Part shown: positions 17,109-24,915 of the stretch, one piece after another
Numbering within the stretch: position 1 is the first letter of the stretch
Layout: every line of letters begins with the position of its first letter
The notes under the pieces: generated by a model
What the model was told of the DNA's origin: nothing
Database searches by the model: none
What the model saw: the letters and a program-made list of their open reading frames with translations, nothing else
Position numbers and translations under genes: made by a program
NCBI GenBank assembly: GCA_036924855.1
Contig: JBAGRP010000001.1
Coordinates: forward strand, 5,146,001 to 5,210,000
Length of the DNA stretch: 64,000 bases
Direction: 5' to 3'
DNA from: Nitrobacteraceae bacterium AZCC 2146
Lineage (GTDB): Bacteria; Pseudomonadota; Alphaproteobacteria; Rhizobiales; Xanthobacteraceae

Positions 17109-17890
17109 GCAAGCTTGTGATCGAGAACGTCTCGCGCATCTTCCCCGCCGTGCGTGGCGGCACGCCGACGCGCGCGCTGGAGCCGACCCATCTCAGCGTG
17201 GCGGATAATGACTTCGTCACCATCCTCGGCCCGTCCGGCTGCGGCAAGTCGACCTTGCTGCGCATGGTCGCGGGGCTGGATACGCCGACCACCGGCCGCA
17301 TCCTGCTCGATGGCAAGGCGATCACCGGCCCCGGCGCCGATCGCGGCATGGTGTTTCAGTCGTACACGCTGTTTCCCTGGCTCACGGTGTCGGAAAACAT
17401 TTCCTTCGGCCTGCGCGAACGCGGCATCGCGCCGCGCGAACGCAATGCCATCGCCGGTGAGTGGCTCGACAAGGTCGGTCTCACCAGTTTCGCCAATCAT
17501 TTTCCGAAGCAGCTCTCCGGCGGCATGCAGCAGCGCACCGCGATCGCGCGTGCGCTGGCCAACAGCCCCGAAATTCTATTGCTCGACGAGCCGTTCGGCG
17601 CGCTCGACAACCAGACCCGCGCGCTGATGCAGGAATTGCTGCTCGGCATCTGGGAGCGCGAACGCAAGACAGTGATCTTCGTCACCCACGATATCGAGGA
17701 GGCAGTGTTCCTCGCCTCCCGCGTGGTGGTGATGTCGGCGCGGCCCGGCCGCATCAAGGCCGACGTGACGGTCGATCTGCCGCATCCGCGGCACTACACC
17801 GTCAAGACCAGCCCGGAATTCTCGGCGCTGAAGGCCCGGCTGACGGAAGAGATCCGCGTCGAGGCGGTGCTCGCGGCGGAAGTCCACTAG
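17105..17890 (+). CDS. ABC transporter ATP-binding protein (NitT/TauT type)
   Basis: A 261-residue ATPase. I place the start at TTG 17105, overlapping the permease stop, because SKLVIENVSRIFP is the normal beginning of SsuB/TauB-like ATPases; a GTG at 17117 is an alternative. The Walker A is [10 protein letters not shown], the signature LSGGMQQRTAIARAL, the Walker B ILLLDEPFGALD and the H-loop VTHDIEEA. It completes the importer. The IS630 element begins 15 bp after its stop. Confidence 0.93.
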   Translation: MSKLVIENVSRIFPAVRGGTPTRALEPTHLSVADNDFVTILGPSGCGKSTLLRMVAGLDTPTTGRILLDGKAITGPGADRGMVFQSYTLFPWLTVSENISFGLRERGIAPRERNAIAGEWLDKVGLTSFANHFPKQLSGGMQQRTAIARALANSPEILLLDEPFGALDNQTRALMQELLLGIWERERKTVIFVTHDIEEAVFLASRVVVMSARPGRIKADVTVDLPHPRHYTVKTSPEFSALKARLTEEIRVEAVLAAEVH

Positions 17891-17903
17891 GTTGTCGGCG
17901 CTC

Positions 17904-18954
17904 TAGAGCGTGATTGCCTCACGTTGAAGCGTATCCGGAGTTTGTCAAATAGTTCGCGCATTCTTGAGGGCTGAAGGCGCTGAGGAGCGCTCCGATCCTG
18001 CGCCACGTGGCTTCGACGGTTCGTTCTGCGGCCTTGCGCAGCAGGGTTTTGAGCTTGGCAAACATCTGCTCGATCGGGTTGAGATCTGGACTGTAAGGCG
18101 GAAGGAAGAACAGCTTCGCGCCGGCCGCGCGGATCGCGCGGCGAACGGCCTTTCCCTTGTGGCTGCCGAGATTGTCGATGACGACGATGTCACCCGGCTT
18201 CAGGGCTGGGACCAGCACCTGCTCGACATAAGCAAGGAAGCTGTCGCCGTTGATCGGCCCGTCGATCACGCAGGGAGCGTCGATGCGATCCGAGCGCAGC
18301 GCTGCCAGGAAGGTCAGGGTTTGCCAATGACCGTGCGGCACCTTCGCGACCAGCCGTTCGCCACGTGGCGCCCGGCCATGGGTGCGCGTCATGTTGGTCT
18401 TGGCCCAGGTCTCATCGATAAAGACGAGGCGGCCTGGATCGAGCTTGTTTTGCAGGCGCTTCCATCGCGCCCGCCGCCTTGCCACGTCCGGGCGATCCTG
18501 CTCGCTGGCGTGAAGGCTTTTTTTTGAAGCTGATGCCTTCATGCTCGAAGAAGTGCCACACCGCATAATAGCTGACCTTGATGCCGCGCCCGGCAAGCTC
18601 CGCCACCAGCGCCCGCAACGTCACATCAGGCTGATCGGCAAGGCGTTTCAGCAGCCAGTCCCGCTGGTCGGCCAGCGCATAGGGTCGATTGCCACCCATA
18701 GGGCGGGCCGCGGGGCTTCCGGTGGCGCGTGCGCGTTGCGACCATTTCACCGCACTCGCCACGCTCACCTTGAAGAGCGCGGCTACCTTCCGGCAGCTCT
18801 CGCCCGCCGCAACCGCCGCCACAACGCGTTCACGAAGATCCAGAGAATAAGCGCGGGCCATCGATGCTGCCTCCCGTTCAGACAGCACCTCTGAATCACA
18901 CTCCACCAGATTTGGGAATCCCAAACCGATTCAGGTCAACGCGATCATGCTCTA
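17904..18954 (-). mobile_element. IS630-family insertion sequence, 1047 bp with TA target duplication
   Basis: The element spans 17906-18952 and is bounded by TA at 17904-17905 and 18953-18954, the expected IS630 target duplication. The left end GAGCGTGATTGCCTCACGTT and the right end read on the other strand, GAGCATGATCGCGTTGACCT, form imperfect terminal inverted repeats (15 of 23 positions, including TGAA at 20-23). A subterminal perfect palindrome TTTGGG-AAT-CCCAAA lies at 18911-18925. It encodes one frameshifted transposase. Both ends are intact, so it may be a recent arrival. Confidence 0.9.
17919..18861 (-). CDS. IS630-family transposase, two frames joined by a probable -1 programmed frameshift
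   Basis: Frame A (18861-18412) starts MARAYSLDLRERVVAAVAAG behind GGGAGG and carries the N-terminal helix-turn-helix and the GNRPYAL linker region. Frame B (to 17919) carries the DDE catalytic domain: FIDETWAKTNMTRTHGRAPRG, IVIDNLGSHKGKAVR and YSPDLNPIEQMFAKLK. The frames meet at a run of eight A residues on the coding strand (18525-18518). A -1 slip there converts FKKKPSR into FKKKSLHASEQDRPD and gives a continuous product of about 313 residues. The catalytic residues are intact, so it is probably functional. Confidence 0.9.
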
Positions 18955-20553
18955 GCGTTTGTCGATCATCTCGCGGATCTTGCTGGCGAGTGCCGCCTGC
19001 GCGATCGGCTTTTGCAGCAGCGATACGCCGGCATCCAGCCGGCCCTGATGCACGATGGCGTTTCGCGAATAGCCGGTCATGAACAGTACTTTGAGGGTCG
19101 GCTGGCGCTTCAGCATTTCGTCGGCGAACTGCCGGCCGTTCATTCCGGGCATCACGATATCGGTCAGCAATAGATCGAACACTGAGGAATCGCGGGCGAA
19201 ATCCGACAACGCCACGTCGGCGTTAGGCGCCTTGCGGACGCGATAGTTCAGGCCCTCCAGCGTTTCGACCAGATACGACCGCACGTCCGGATCGTCTTCC
19301 ACCACCATGATGGTTTCATTGCCGCGGCTGCCGACAACGACGCTCTCGGTTTCAACCGTCATCTCCAGGGGCTTGGCGGTGCGCGGCAGATAGATCTTGA
19401 TCGTCGTGCCGAAACCTTCCTCGCTGTAGATCTTGACGTGACCGCCCGACTGTTTGACGAAGCCGTAGACTTGGCTGAGGCCGAGGCCGGTGCCCTGGCC
19501 GGGCTCCTTGGTAGTGAAGAACGGATCGAAGGCGCGCTCCTGCACCTCCTTCGGCATGCCCGGCCCGGTATCGCTCACCGCGATCAGCACATACTGGCCG
19601 ACCGCGGCATCATGCTGCTGCGCGTAAGGCTCATCGATGAAGGCGTTGCTGGTCTCGATGGTCAGCTTGCCCTTTCCCGCCATCGCATCGCGGGCATTCA
19701 CCACCAGATTGAGGATGCCGGCTTCCATCTGGCTCGGATCGACCTCGACCTGCCACAGCCCGGCGCCACCGACGATTTCCAGATCGACATTCTCGCTCAA
19801 GGTGCGCTGGAAGAACTCCGACATGCCCTGCAGCAGTTGATTGACGTTGATCGGCTTCGGATCGAGCGGCTGGCGGCGGGCGAAAGCCAGCAGGCGCTGC
19901 GTCAGGATCACCGCACGTTGCGCGCCGCCGGCGGCGCTGGCGATCACCCGCTTCAGGCGTGCCTGCGAGGCGTCGGTCCAGCTGTTGACGGCGTGTTCGG
20001 CGATTTCGAGATTGCCGATGATGATGGTGAGCAGGTTGTTGAAATCATGCGCGACACCGCCGGTGAGATGGCCGATCGCTTCCATCTTCTGAGTGTGACG
20101 CAGCATGTCTTCGGCCTCGCGGCGATAGCGGCCTTCCTCGATCAGCGCCATTTGCGTATTGCGCAATTGCGCCGGCGACGGAATCGCCAGCAGTTTTGGC
20201 AGCAGCGGCCACAGGATCGCGGCGGTGATCACGGAGGCGACCGCGGTGATCGCCTTGACGATGCCTTCGATGCCGTAGATCGGCACCCACAGCGTATAGA
20301 TCGACAGGATGTGAGTGAGGCCACAGGCCATGATGAAGATCGCGAAGGCCCAGAAGATCCAGCCGAACTCGACGTCGCGGCGCTTCGAGACAAAGATGCT
20401 GAGTGCTATCGGGATCGAGAAATAGGCCGCGGCGATCAGCGCGTCGGATCCGACGTGCAGCCAGATCAGCCCGGGCTCCCACAGCAGGCAAATGCCGTGC
20501 GGGGCGAACATGGATGTATCGAGGAGATGTCCGAGGAAGGCCCACATCGTCAT
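18952..20553 (-). CDS. hybrid sensor histidine kinase/response regulator with an ethylene-receptor-like membrane domain
   Basis: A 533-residue membrane sensor. Residues 30-118 form three transmembrane helices matching the ethylene-binding domain of plant ETR1 and cyanobacterial Etr1. The ETR1 residues Asp25, Tyr32, Ile35, Pro36, Ile62, Cys65 and His69 correspond to Asp37, Tyr44, Ile47, Pro48, Ile74, Cys77 and His81, all at a constant offset of 12. Then come HisKA (VAHDFNN, His169), HATPase ([23 protein letters not shown]) and a C-terminal receiver (Asp420/421, phospho-Asp465, Lys515). There is no GAF domain, unlike plant receptors. A single-domain response regulator is encoded 80 bp upstream. 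The stop codon TAG lies across the IS630 junction. Confidence 0.93.
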   Translation of the reverse strand: MTMWAFLGHLLDTSMFAPHGICLLWEPGLIWLHVGSDALIAAAYFSIPIALSIFVSKRRDVEFGWIFWAFAIFIMACGLTHILSIYTLWVPIYGIEGIVKAITAVASVITAAILWPLLPKLLAIPSPAQLRNTQMALIEEGRYRREAEDMLRHTQKMEAIGHLTGGVAHDFNNLLTIIIGNLEIAEHAVNSWTDASQARLKRVIASAAGGAQRAVILTQRLLAFARRQPLDPKPINVNQLLQGMSEFFQRTLSENVDLEIVGGAGLWQVEVDPSQMEAGILNLVVNARDAMAGKGKLTIETSNAFIDEPYAQQHDAAVGQYVLIAVSDTGPGMPKEVQERAFDPFFTTKEPGQGTGLGLSQVYGFVKQSGGHVKIYSEEGFGTTIKIYLPRTAKPLEMTVETESVVVGSRGNETIMVVEDDPDVRSYLVETLEGLNYRVRKAPNADVALSDFARDSSVFDLLLTDIVMPGMNGRQFADEMLKRQPTLKVLFMTGYSRNAIVHQGRLDAGVSLLQKPIAQAALASKIREMIDKR

Positions 20554-20633
20554 GCTCTGCTCGTTGCCGGCGAAATACCAGCGTGGACGGGCAGCGATCG
20601 GTCGTCAAGCGCGAGAGGTATGCCGGGATGGGC

Positions 20634-21014
20634 TCAGATGGCGCCAGCCAGCTCGTGCAGTGCGCTGATGACCTGGTTCGAACGGTAGGGCTTTGCAATG
20701 AAACGCCCGCCGGTCGGCAGGTCGCCGTCGCGAATATTGAAGTGGCCGGACGTTGCGACGATCCGGATCGGCGGCCAGCGGTTGGCGACCGCGTGCGCCA
20801 GCTTCAGGCCGTTCATCGAGCCGGGCATGTCGACGTCGGTGAAGACGATGCGGATGTCCATCCGGCTTTCCAGCAAGCGGATCGCCTCGTCGGCATTCTG
20901 TGCTTCGATCACCCGGAAGCCAGCCTCCTCGATCATCTCGGCGGCGTGCATCCGCAGTAAGGCGTCGTCTTCGACAACCAGGACGAGGGAACTTGCATGA
21001 GTTGCATGGGCCAT
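20634..21014 (-). CDS. single-domain response regulator
   Basis: A 126-residue stand-alone receiver (CheY-like) domain. It has the acid pocket VVEDD (Glu15, Asp16, Asp17), phospho-acceptor Asp60 in IVFTDVDMPGSMNG, the switch residue Ser89 in ATSG and Lys108 in AKPY. There is no output domain, so it probably works as a phospho-relay intermediate or by protein contact. It is co-oriented with the ethylene-receptor-like hybrid kinase 80 bp downstream and is the natural partner by position. A strong hairpin (21101-21140) lies in its upstream region. Confidence 0.92.
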   Translation of the reverse strand: MAHATHASSLVLVVEDDALLRMHAAEMIEEAGFRVIEAQNADEAIRLLESRMDIRIVFTDVDMPGSMNGLKLAHAVANRWPPIRIVATSGHFNIRDGDLPTGGRFIAKPYRSNQVISALHELAGAI

Positions 21015-21100
21015 GGATGTGAACCTTGATGGGCGGTTCCATGCGCCAGAAGGCTGGGATGAACGCGTCTGTCGGCGAAGGTCATTGGATTGAAATCCAT

Positions 21101-21140
21101 ACCCCCGGGCATTTGCCTGATGGCATAAATGTCCGGGGGT
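21101..21140. promoter_or_regulatory. long stem-loop between the thioesterase gene and the response regulator
   Basis: ACCCCCGGGCATTTGCC (21101-21117) pairs with GGCATAAATGTCCGGGGGT (21122-21140), nearly perfect with a small bulge and a 4-nt loop. It lies 89 bp downstream of the thioesterase stop and 87 bp upstream of the response-regulator start, both on the minus strand. No U-run follows. It may terminate the upstream transcript or act as a leader element. Confidence 0.5.
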
Positions 21141-21229
21141 GTACGCATGCTAAGTAATGGCAAGAACATTCGTTCCGCCCCGAAGCGAGATAAAGCTGGT
21201 CGGCAACCGGGCTTGACCGCGTACGGTGC

Positions 21230-21676
21230 TTAGTCAGGCCGTCGCCCGGCGTCGGCGCGGTCGCGCACCACCTTGAACACGCCATGCGCCGTGGCGACCA
21301 CGCGATCGTCCACGCTGACCTCGGTGCTCATGAAGATCAGGCTCTTGGTGGTGCGCAGCGCCTTCGGCCGCGAGATCATCAGGTCACCGATCCGCGCGGC
21401 ATCGACGAAATAGGTATCCATCTGCACGGTGGCGAGGCTTTCCGCGCCGGACACTGCGCGGGCGGTCATGCCGCAGCTCCGGTCCGCCAGCGTCATCAGC
21501 ACGCCACCCTGCACCACGCCGCGGCGGTTGCGGTGTTTGTCCTGGCCTAGAATGGCGAATTCGTAGGCTGTTCCCAGCATTCGGTGCCAGACCGGTCCGA
21601 CCAGATGGATGAAGCCGTCATCGTCCATGATGCGCCAGCCGGCAGCTTCCAGCTCGGCGTGTGCCGCGTCGGTCAT
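21230..21676 (-). CDS. PaaI-like hotdog-fold thioesterase family protein
   Basis: A 148-residue cytoplasmic hotdog-fold protein. The core GVVQGGVLMTLADRSCGMTA corresponds to the helix motif HGG-x-x-x-x-L-x-D of PaaI/YbgC-like acyl-CoA thioesterases, but the usual His before GG is Gln here. The following strands (LATVQMDTYFVDAARIGDLM) support the fold. The substrate is unknown, and loss of that His leaves the catalytic mechanism uncertain. It is 21 bp downstream of the aldo/keto reductase gene, probably in one transcript. Confidence 0.85.
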   Translation of the reverse strand: MTDAAHAELEAAGWRIMDDDGFIHLVGPVWHRMLGTAYEFAILGQDKHRNRRGVVQGGVLMTLADRSCGMTARAVSGAESLATVQMDTYFVDAARIGDLMISRPKALRTTKSLIFMSTEVSVDDRVVATAHGVFKVVRDRADAGRRPD

Positions 21677-21697
21677 GCAGTATCCTTGTGTTGATGG

Positions 21698-22711
21698 TCA
21701 GGAGGCCGTTCGTGGCCGGCGGCCTTCGATTGGGTAGGCGGGGTCGTTATAGCCCGGTGTCGAGGGATGTCCGCTGGCGACAAGGCCATCGATCAGCGCT
21801 TCGTCCTCGGCGGTAAAGCGATAGTCCAGCGCGCGCAGGTAGTCATCCCATTGCGCTTCCGTGCGCGGGCCGGCGATCACGCCGCTGACAAAGGAGGAGT
21901 TCAGCACCCAAGCCACGGCGAACTGCCCGGCGGTGATACCGCGGGCTTCGGCATGCTGGCGAATCTGCTGTGCGAGCTGCAGCGATTCCAGCCGCCATTC
22001 GGTCTGCATCATCCGGGTGTCGTTGCGGCCGGCGCGGCTGTCCTTGTCCGGCGCCGCATCGGGGCGATATTTACCAGTCAGCACGCCCCGCGCCAGCGGG
22101 CTGTAGGGCACGATACCCATGCCGTAATAGCCGCAGGCCGGGAAGTGCTCGACCTCCGGCATCCGGTTCATGGCGTTGTAATAGGGCTGGCTGACGATCG
22201 GGCGGTCGATGCCGAGCCGGTCGCAGATGTTGCAAATCTCGGCGACGCGCCAGCCGCGGTAATTCGACAGGCCGAAGTAGCGCACCTTGCCCTGGCGGAT
22301 CAGGTCGCCGATCGCGCGCACGGTTTCTTCCAGCGGCGTCGAGTGGTCTTCCTTGTGCAGATAATAGATGTCGAGATAGTCGGTGCCGAGCCGCTGCAGG
22401 CTTTCCTCGGCGGCCTGCAGCACCCAGCGCCGCGACAGCCCGGCGCGGTTGGGATCCTTCCCCATCGCATTGGCGAGCTTGGTGGCGAGCACCCAGTCCG
22501 AGCGATTTTTCGCAATCGCGCGGCCCACGACCATTTCGGACAGGCCGTTCGAATAGGCGTCGGCGGTGTCGATGAAATTGATGCCGGCGCCGCGTGCCTT
22601 GTCGATGATCGCAGCCGAGGTCGGCTCGTCGGTGGCGCCGCCGAACATCATGGTGCCCAGGCAGATCGGGGAAATCTTCAGGCCGCTGCGGCCGAGCGGG
22701 CGATAATCCAT
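21698..22711 (-). CDS. aldo/keto reductase
   Basis: An NADPH-dependent oxidoreductase with a TIM-barrel fold. The 337-residue product from ATG 22711 starts MDYRPLGRSGLKISPICLG and has a GAGGA ribosome-binding site 7 nt upstream; an ATG 12 bp earlier lacks one. The catalytic tetrad appears as Asp in FIDTADAYSNG, the following Tyr, Lys in LATKLAN and His in YYLHKEDHSTPLEE. It is close to the YajO/Tas-like AKR groups. The substrate is not predictable. It pairs with the downstream thioesterase. Confidence 0.93.
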   Translation of the reverse strand: MDYRPLGRSGLKISPICLGTMMFGGATDEPTSAAIIDKARGAGINFIDTADAYSNGLSEMVVGRAIAKNRSDWVLATKLANAMGKDPNRAGLSRRWVLQAAEESLQRLGTDYLDIYYLHKEDHSTPLEETVRAIGDLIRQGKVRYFGLSNYRGWRVAEICNICDRLGIDRPIVSQPYYNAMNRMPEVEHFPACGYYGMGIVPYSPLARGVLTGKYRPDAAPDKDSRAGRNDTRMMQTEWRLESLQLAQQIRQHAEARGITAGQFAVAWVLNSSFVSGVIAGPRTEAQWDDYLRALDYRFTAEDEALIDGLVASGHPSTPGYNDPAYPIEGRRPRTAS

Positions 22712-22837
22712 GGCAGTCCTCATTCGGGAAGAGAGGGACGGTCGACGGGCACCGCACTGCGGGCCGGACCCCGTTCATACAAAAGCAGGCGGCAGGTGCC
22801 TAGTGCAGCCTCTGTTCCGGTCGTGTAATCAATCCTG

Positions 22838-23464
22838 ATGACGCATCCGTTTAATGCCGCCACGCGGCAAATGATCGCCGCGCGCGGCGCGACGTTTGTG
22901 CGTGTCGAGAGCGACACGGCATCGGACCTGAAGCACGCGGCGGTGGCCATCGTGCTGGTCGAGACGGCCGGCGGCTCGGAGACGGCGCTGCTGCTGACGC
23001 TGCGCGCTTCCGGCCTGCGTGCCCACAGCAACCAATGGGCGCTGCCCGGCGGCCGCTGCGATCCCGGCGAGATGCCGGTGCAGGCTGCTTTGCGCGAGCT
23101 GCATGAAGAACTCGGGCTCCAACTCACGCCCGCCGATGTGATCGGCATCCTCGACGACTATCCGACCCGGTCCGGCTATCTGATCACGCCCGTGCTGATG
23201 TGGGCGCAGCACAGCGCGACGCTCAACCCCAATCCGGACGAGGTCGCCTCGGTGCATCGTATCGCGCTGGCGGAAATCGCGCGCGCCGATGCCTTCGACT
23301 TCGTCGCCATTCCGCAAAGCCACCGCCGCGTGGTTCGCTACAACCATTTCGGCGATTACATCCATGCGCCCACAGCCGCGCTGATCTACCAGTTCAGCGA
23401 AGTGCTCGCCGGCCGCGATACCCGCGTCACAGAGCTGGAGCAGCCGGTGTTTGCCTGGAAATAG
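22838..23464 (+). CDS. Nudix hydrolase (CoA-pyrophosphatase-like)
   Basis: A 208-residue protein with a complete Nudix box, GGRCDPGEMPVQAALRELHEELGL (GX5EX7REUXEEXGU), at about residues 69-92. Preceding WALPGGR and following LTPADVIGILDDYPT, together with overall length, suggest the NudL/NUDT7-8 group that cleaves CoA and acyl-CoA derivatives. The hallmark UPF0035 motif is not unambiguous, so the substrate stays open. It is divergent from the aldo/keto reductase. Confidence 0.88.
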   Translation: MTHPFNAATRQMIAARGATFVRVESDTASDLKHAAVAIVLVETAGGSETALLLTLRASGLRAHSNQWALPGGRCDPGEMPVQAALRELHEELGLQLTPADVIGILDDYPTRSGYLITPVLMWAQHSATLNPNPDEVASVHRIALAEIARADAFDFVAIPQSHRRVVRYNHFGDYIHAPTAALIYQFSEVLAGRDTRVTELEQPVFAWK

Positions 23465-23541
23465 TCCGGCAGTTGCGCAGCCGCGCCGTTTCGGCGACGA
23501 TCCCGGTAACAATAAAGACGTTTTCGGGAGGATGATCCGCC

Positions 23542-24523
23542 ATGGGTTCGTGGACGCGATTTCTGTGCGCGGCCGTGGCCGCGCTTGCCGTGCAGGGCGC
23601 TGCGGATCGCGCCTGCGCACAAGCCTATCCCGACCGTCCGGTCACGCTGGTGATCCCGTTTGCCCCGGGCGGCAGCACCTCGATTGTCGGCCGCGTCATC
23701 GCCGACAAGATGAGCGAGACGCTGGGCGAGAAAGTCATTGTCGATAACAGGCCCGGCGCGGGCGGCACCGTCGGTACCCGGGCGGTCGCCAAAAGCGCGC
23801 CTGATGGCTACACCATCGGCCTCGGCTATACCGGCACGCTGGCGATCGGCCCCACGCTGTACAGCAAGGCCGGCTACGATCCGCGCAAGGACTTTGCCCC
23901 GATCGGCCTGATCGGCAATTCGCCGAATTCGCTGGTGGTGCATCCGGCGTTTCCGGCAAAGACCGTCGGCGAGCTGATTGCCTACCGCCAGGGCCAATCC
24001 CGGCAAGGTCAATTTCGGCTCCGCGGGTGCGGGTACCGCCAGCCACATCACCGGCGAATATTTCGGCCGCGCCGCCGGCATCACGCTGGTGCACATCCCG
24101 TACAAGGGCACCGGCCCGGCGCTGGTCGATCTGATCGGCGGTCACATCCCGATGGCCTTTGCGCCGATCCCAGCCACCCACGCCAATGTTTCCGGCGGGC
24201 AGTTGCGCGCGCTCGCGGTCACCAGCCTCACCCGCACCAGCCTGCTGCCGGAGGTGCCGACCGTTGCCGAATCCGGCCTGCAGGACTTCGATGCCTCGCT
24301 GGTTTACGGGCTGATCGCACCGGCCGGCACGCCGCGGCCGATCGTCGAGCGCCTCAACAAGGAATTGCGCGCGGCGCTGGCGTCCGACGAGGTGAAGAAG
24401 CGGCTGTTGCAGGACGGCACCGAGCCGACGCCGGGCACGCCGGAAGATTATGTCGCCTTCATCGACAAGGACGAGACCAAGTGGTCTGCCATCGTCAAGG
24501 CCAGCGGCGCCAAGGAGGAGTAG
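23542..24523 (+). pseudogene. Bug/TctC-family tripartite tricarboxylate transporter receptor, single-base frameshift
   Basis: Reading from ATG 23542 gives a signal peptide, PVTLVIPFAPGGSTSIVGRV, RPGAGGTVGTRAVAKSAPDG and VGELIAY, a normal TctC N-terminal half. At 23985-23986 one extra C shifts the frame. The correct continuation, ARANPGKVNFGSAGAGTASH then IPYKGTGPALVDLIGGHIPM, is in the next frame and runs to TAG 24521-24523. Removing one C restores a receptor of about 326 residues. No TctA/TctB membrane genes are nearby. It is a young pseudogene or an assembly error. Confidence 0.88.
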
Positions 24524-24541
24524 TAGGGCAAGGAGGAGTAG
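24511..24541 (+). repeat. 13-bp direct repeat at the 3' end of the TctC pseudogene
   Basis: CAAGGAGGAGTAG occurs at 24511-24523, including the stop codon, and again at 24529-24541. This is a short tandem duplication, probably by slippage, and creates a second Shine-Dalgarno-like run without an obvious gene behind it. Confidence 0.8.
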
Positions 24542-24554
24542 GGAATGGCGATCC

Positions 24555-24782
24555 TCAGTTCGCCCGTATGGCTTTCCGCTTTGCCCTGATCGTCGGCCTG
24601 GACTTTTCTCCGTCCGGTCTGGCTGGTGTGGCGGTTTCGGGCGGCGCCCGCGACACCACATCGTAGCAATTCATCCGGGCGCGGAAATCCGGAAAGCCGT
24701 TGCAATCGGGCGGCTCGGCCGATGCCGCGGATGTTCCGGCGGCGAAGGCGGCGATCAGCATTGGAAAGACAATCTTCACCAA
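24555..24782 (-). CDS. small exported protein of unknown function
   Basis: A 75-residue ORF beginning MVKIVFPMLIAAFAAGTSAA, a good signal peptide with cleavage predicted near ASA-EPP. The mature part CNGFPDFRARMNCYDVVSRA has two cysteines 14 residues apart that could form a disulfide, followed by a basic, proline-rich tail. The gene is convergent with the TctC pseudogene. I recognise no domain. Coding is supported by the signal peptide and the spaced cysteines only. Confidence 0.55.
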   Translation of the reverse strand: MVKIVFPMLIAAFAAGTSAASAEPPDCNGFPDFRARMNCYDVVSRAPPETATPARPDGEKSRPTIRAKRKAIRAN

Positions 24783-24915
24783 GCTGCTCCAAGGTTATTT
24801 GAGCGACGGTCGGCCATGTTCTGCTTCTGCCGGACATCCCTGGCCAATATGGGGCGCTATTCCCAACATTTCAGAGCGCGGTTGGTTCGCGCCATCAAGG
24901 AATTGAACAGGTCGT

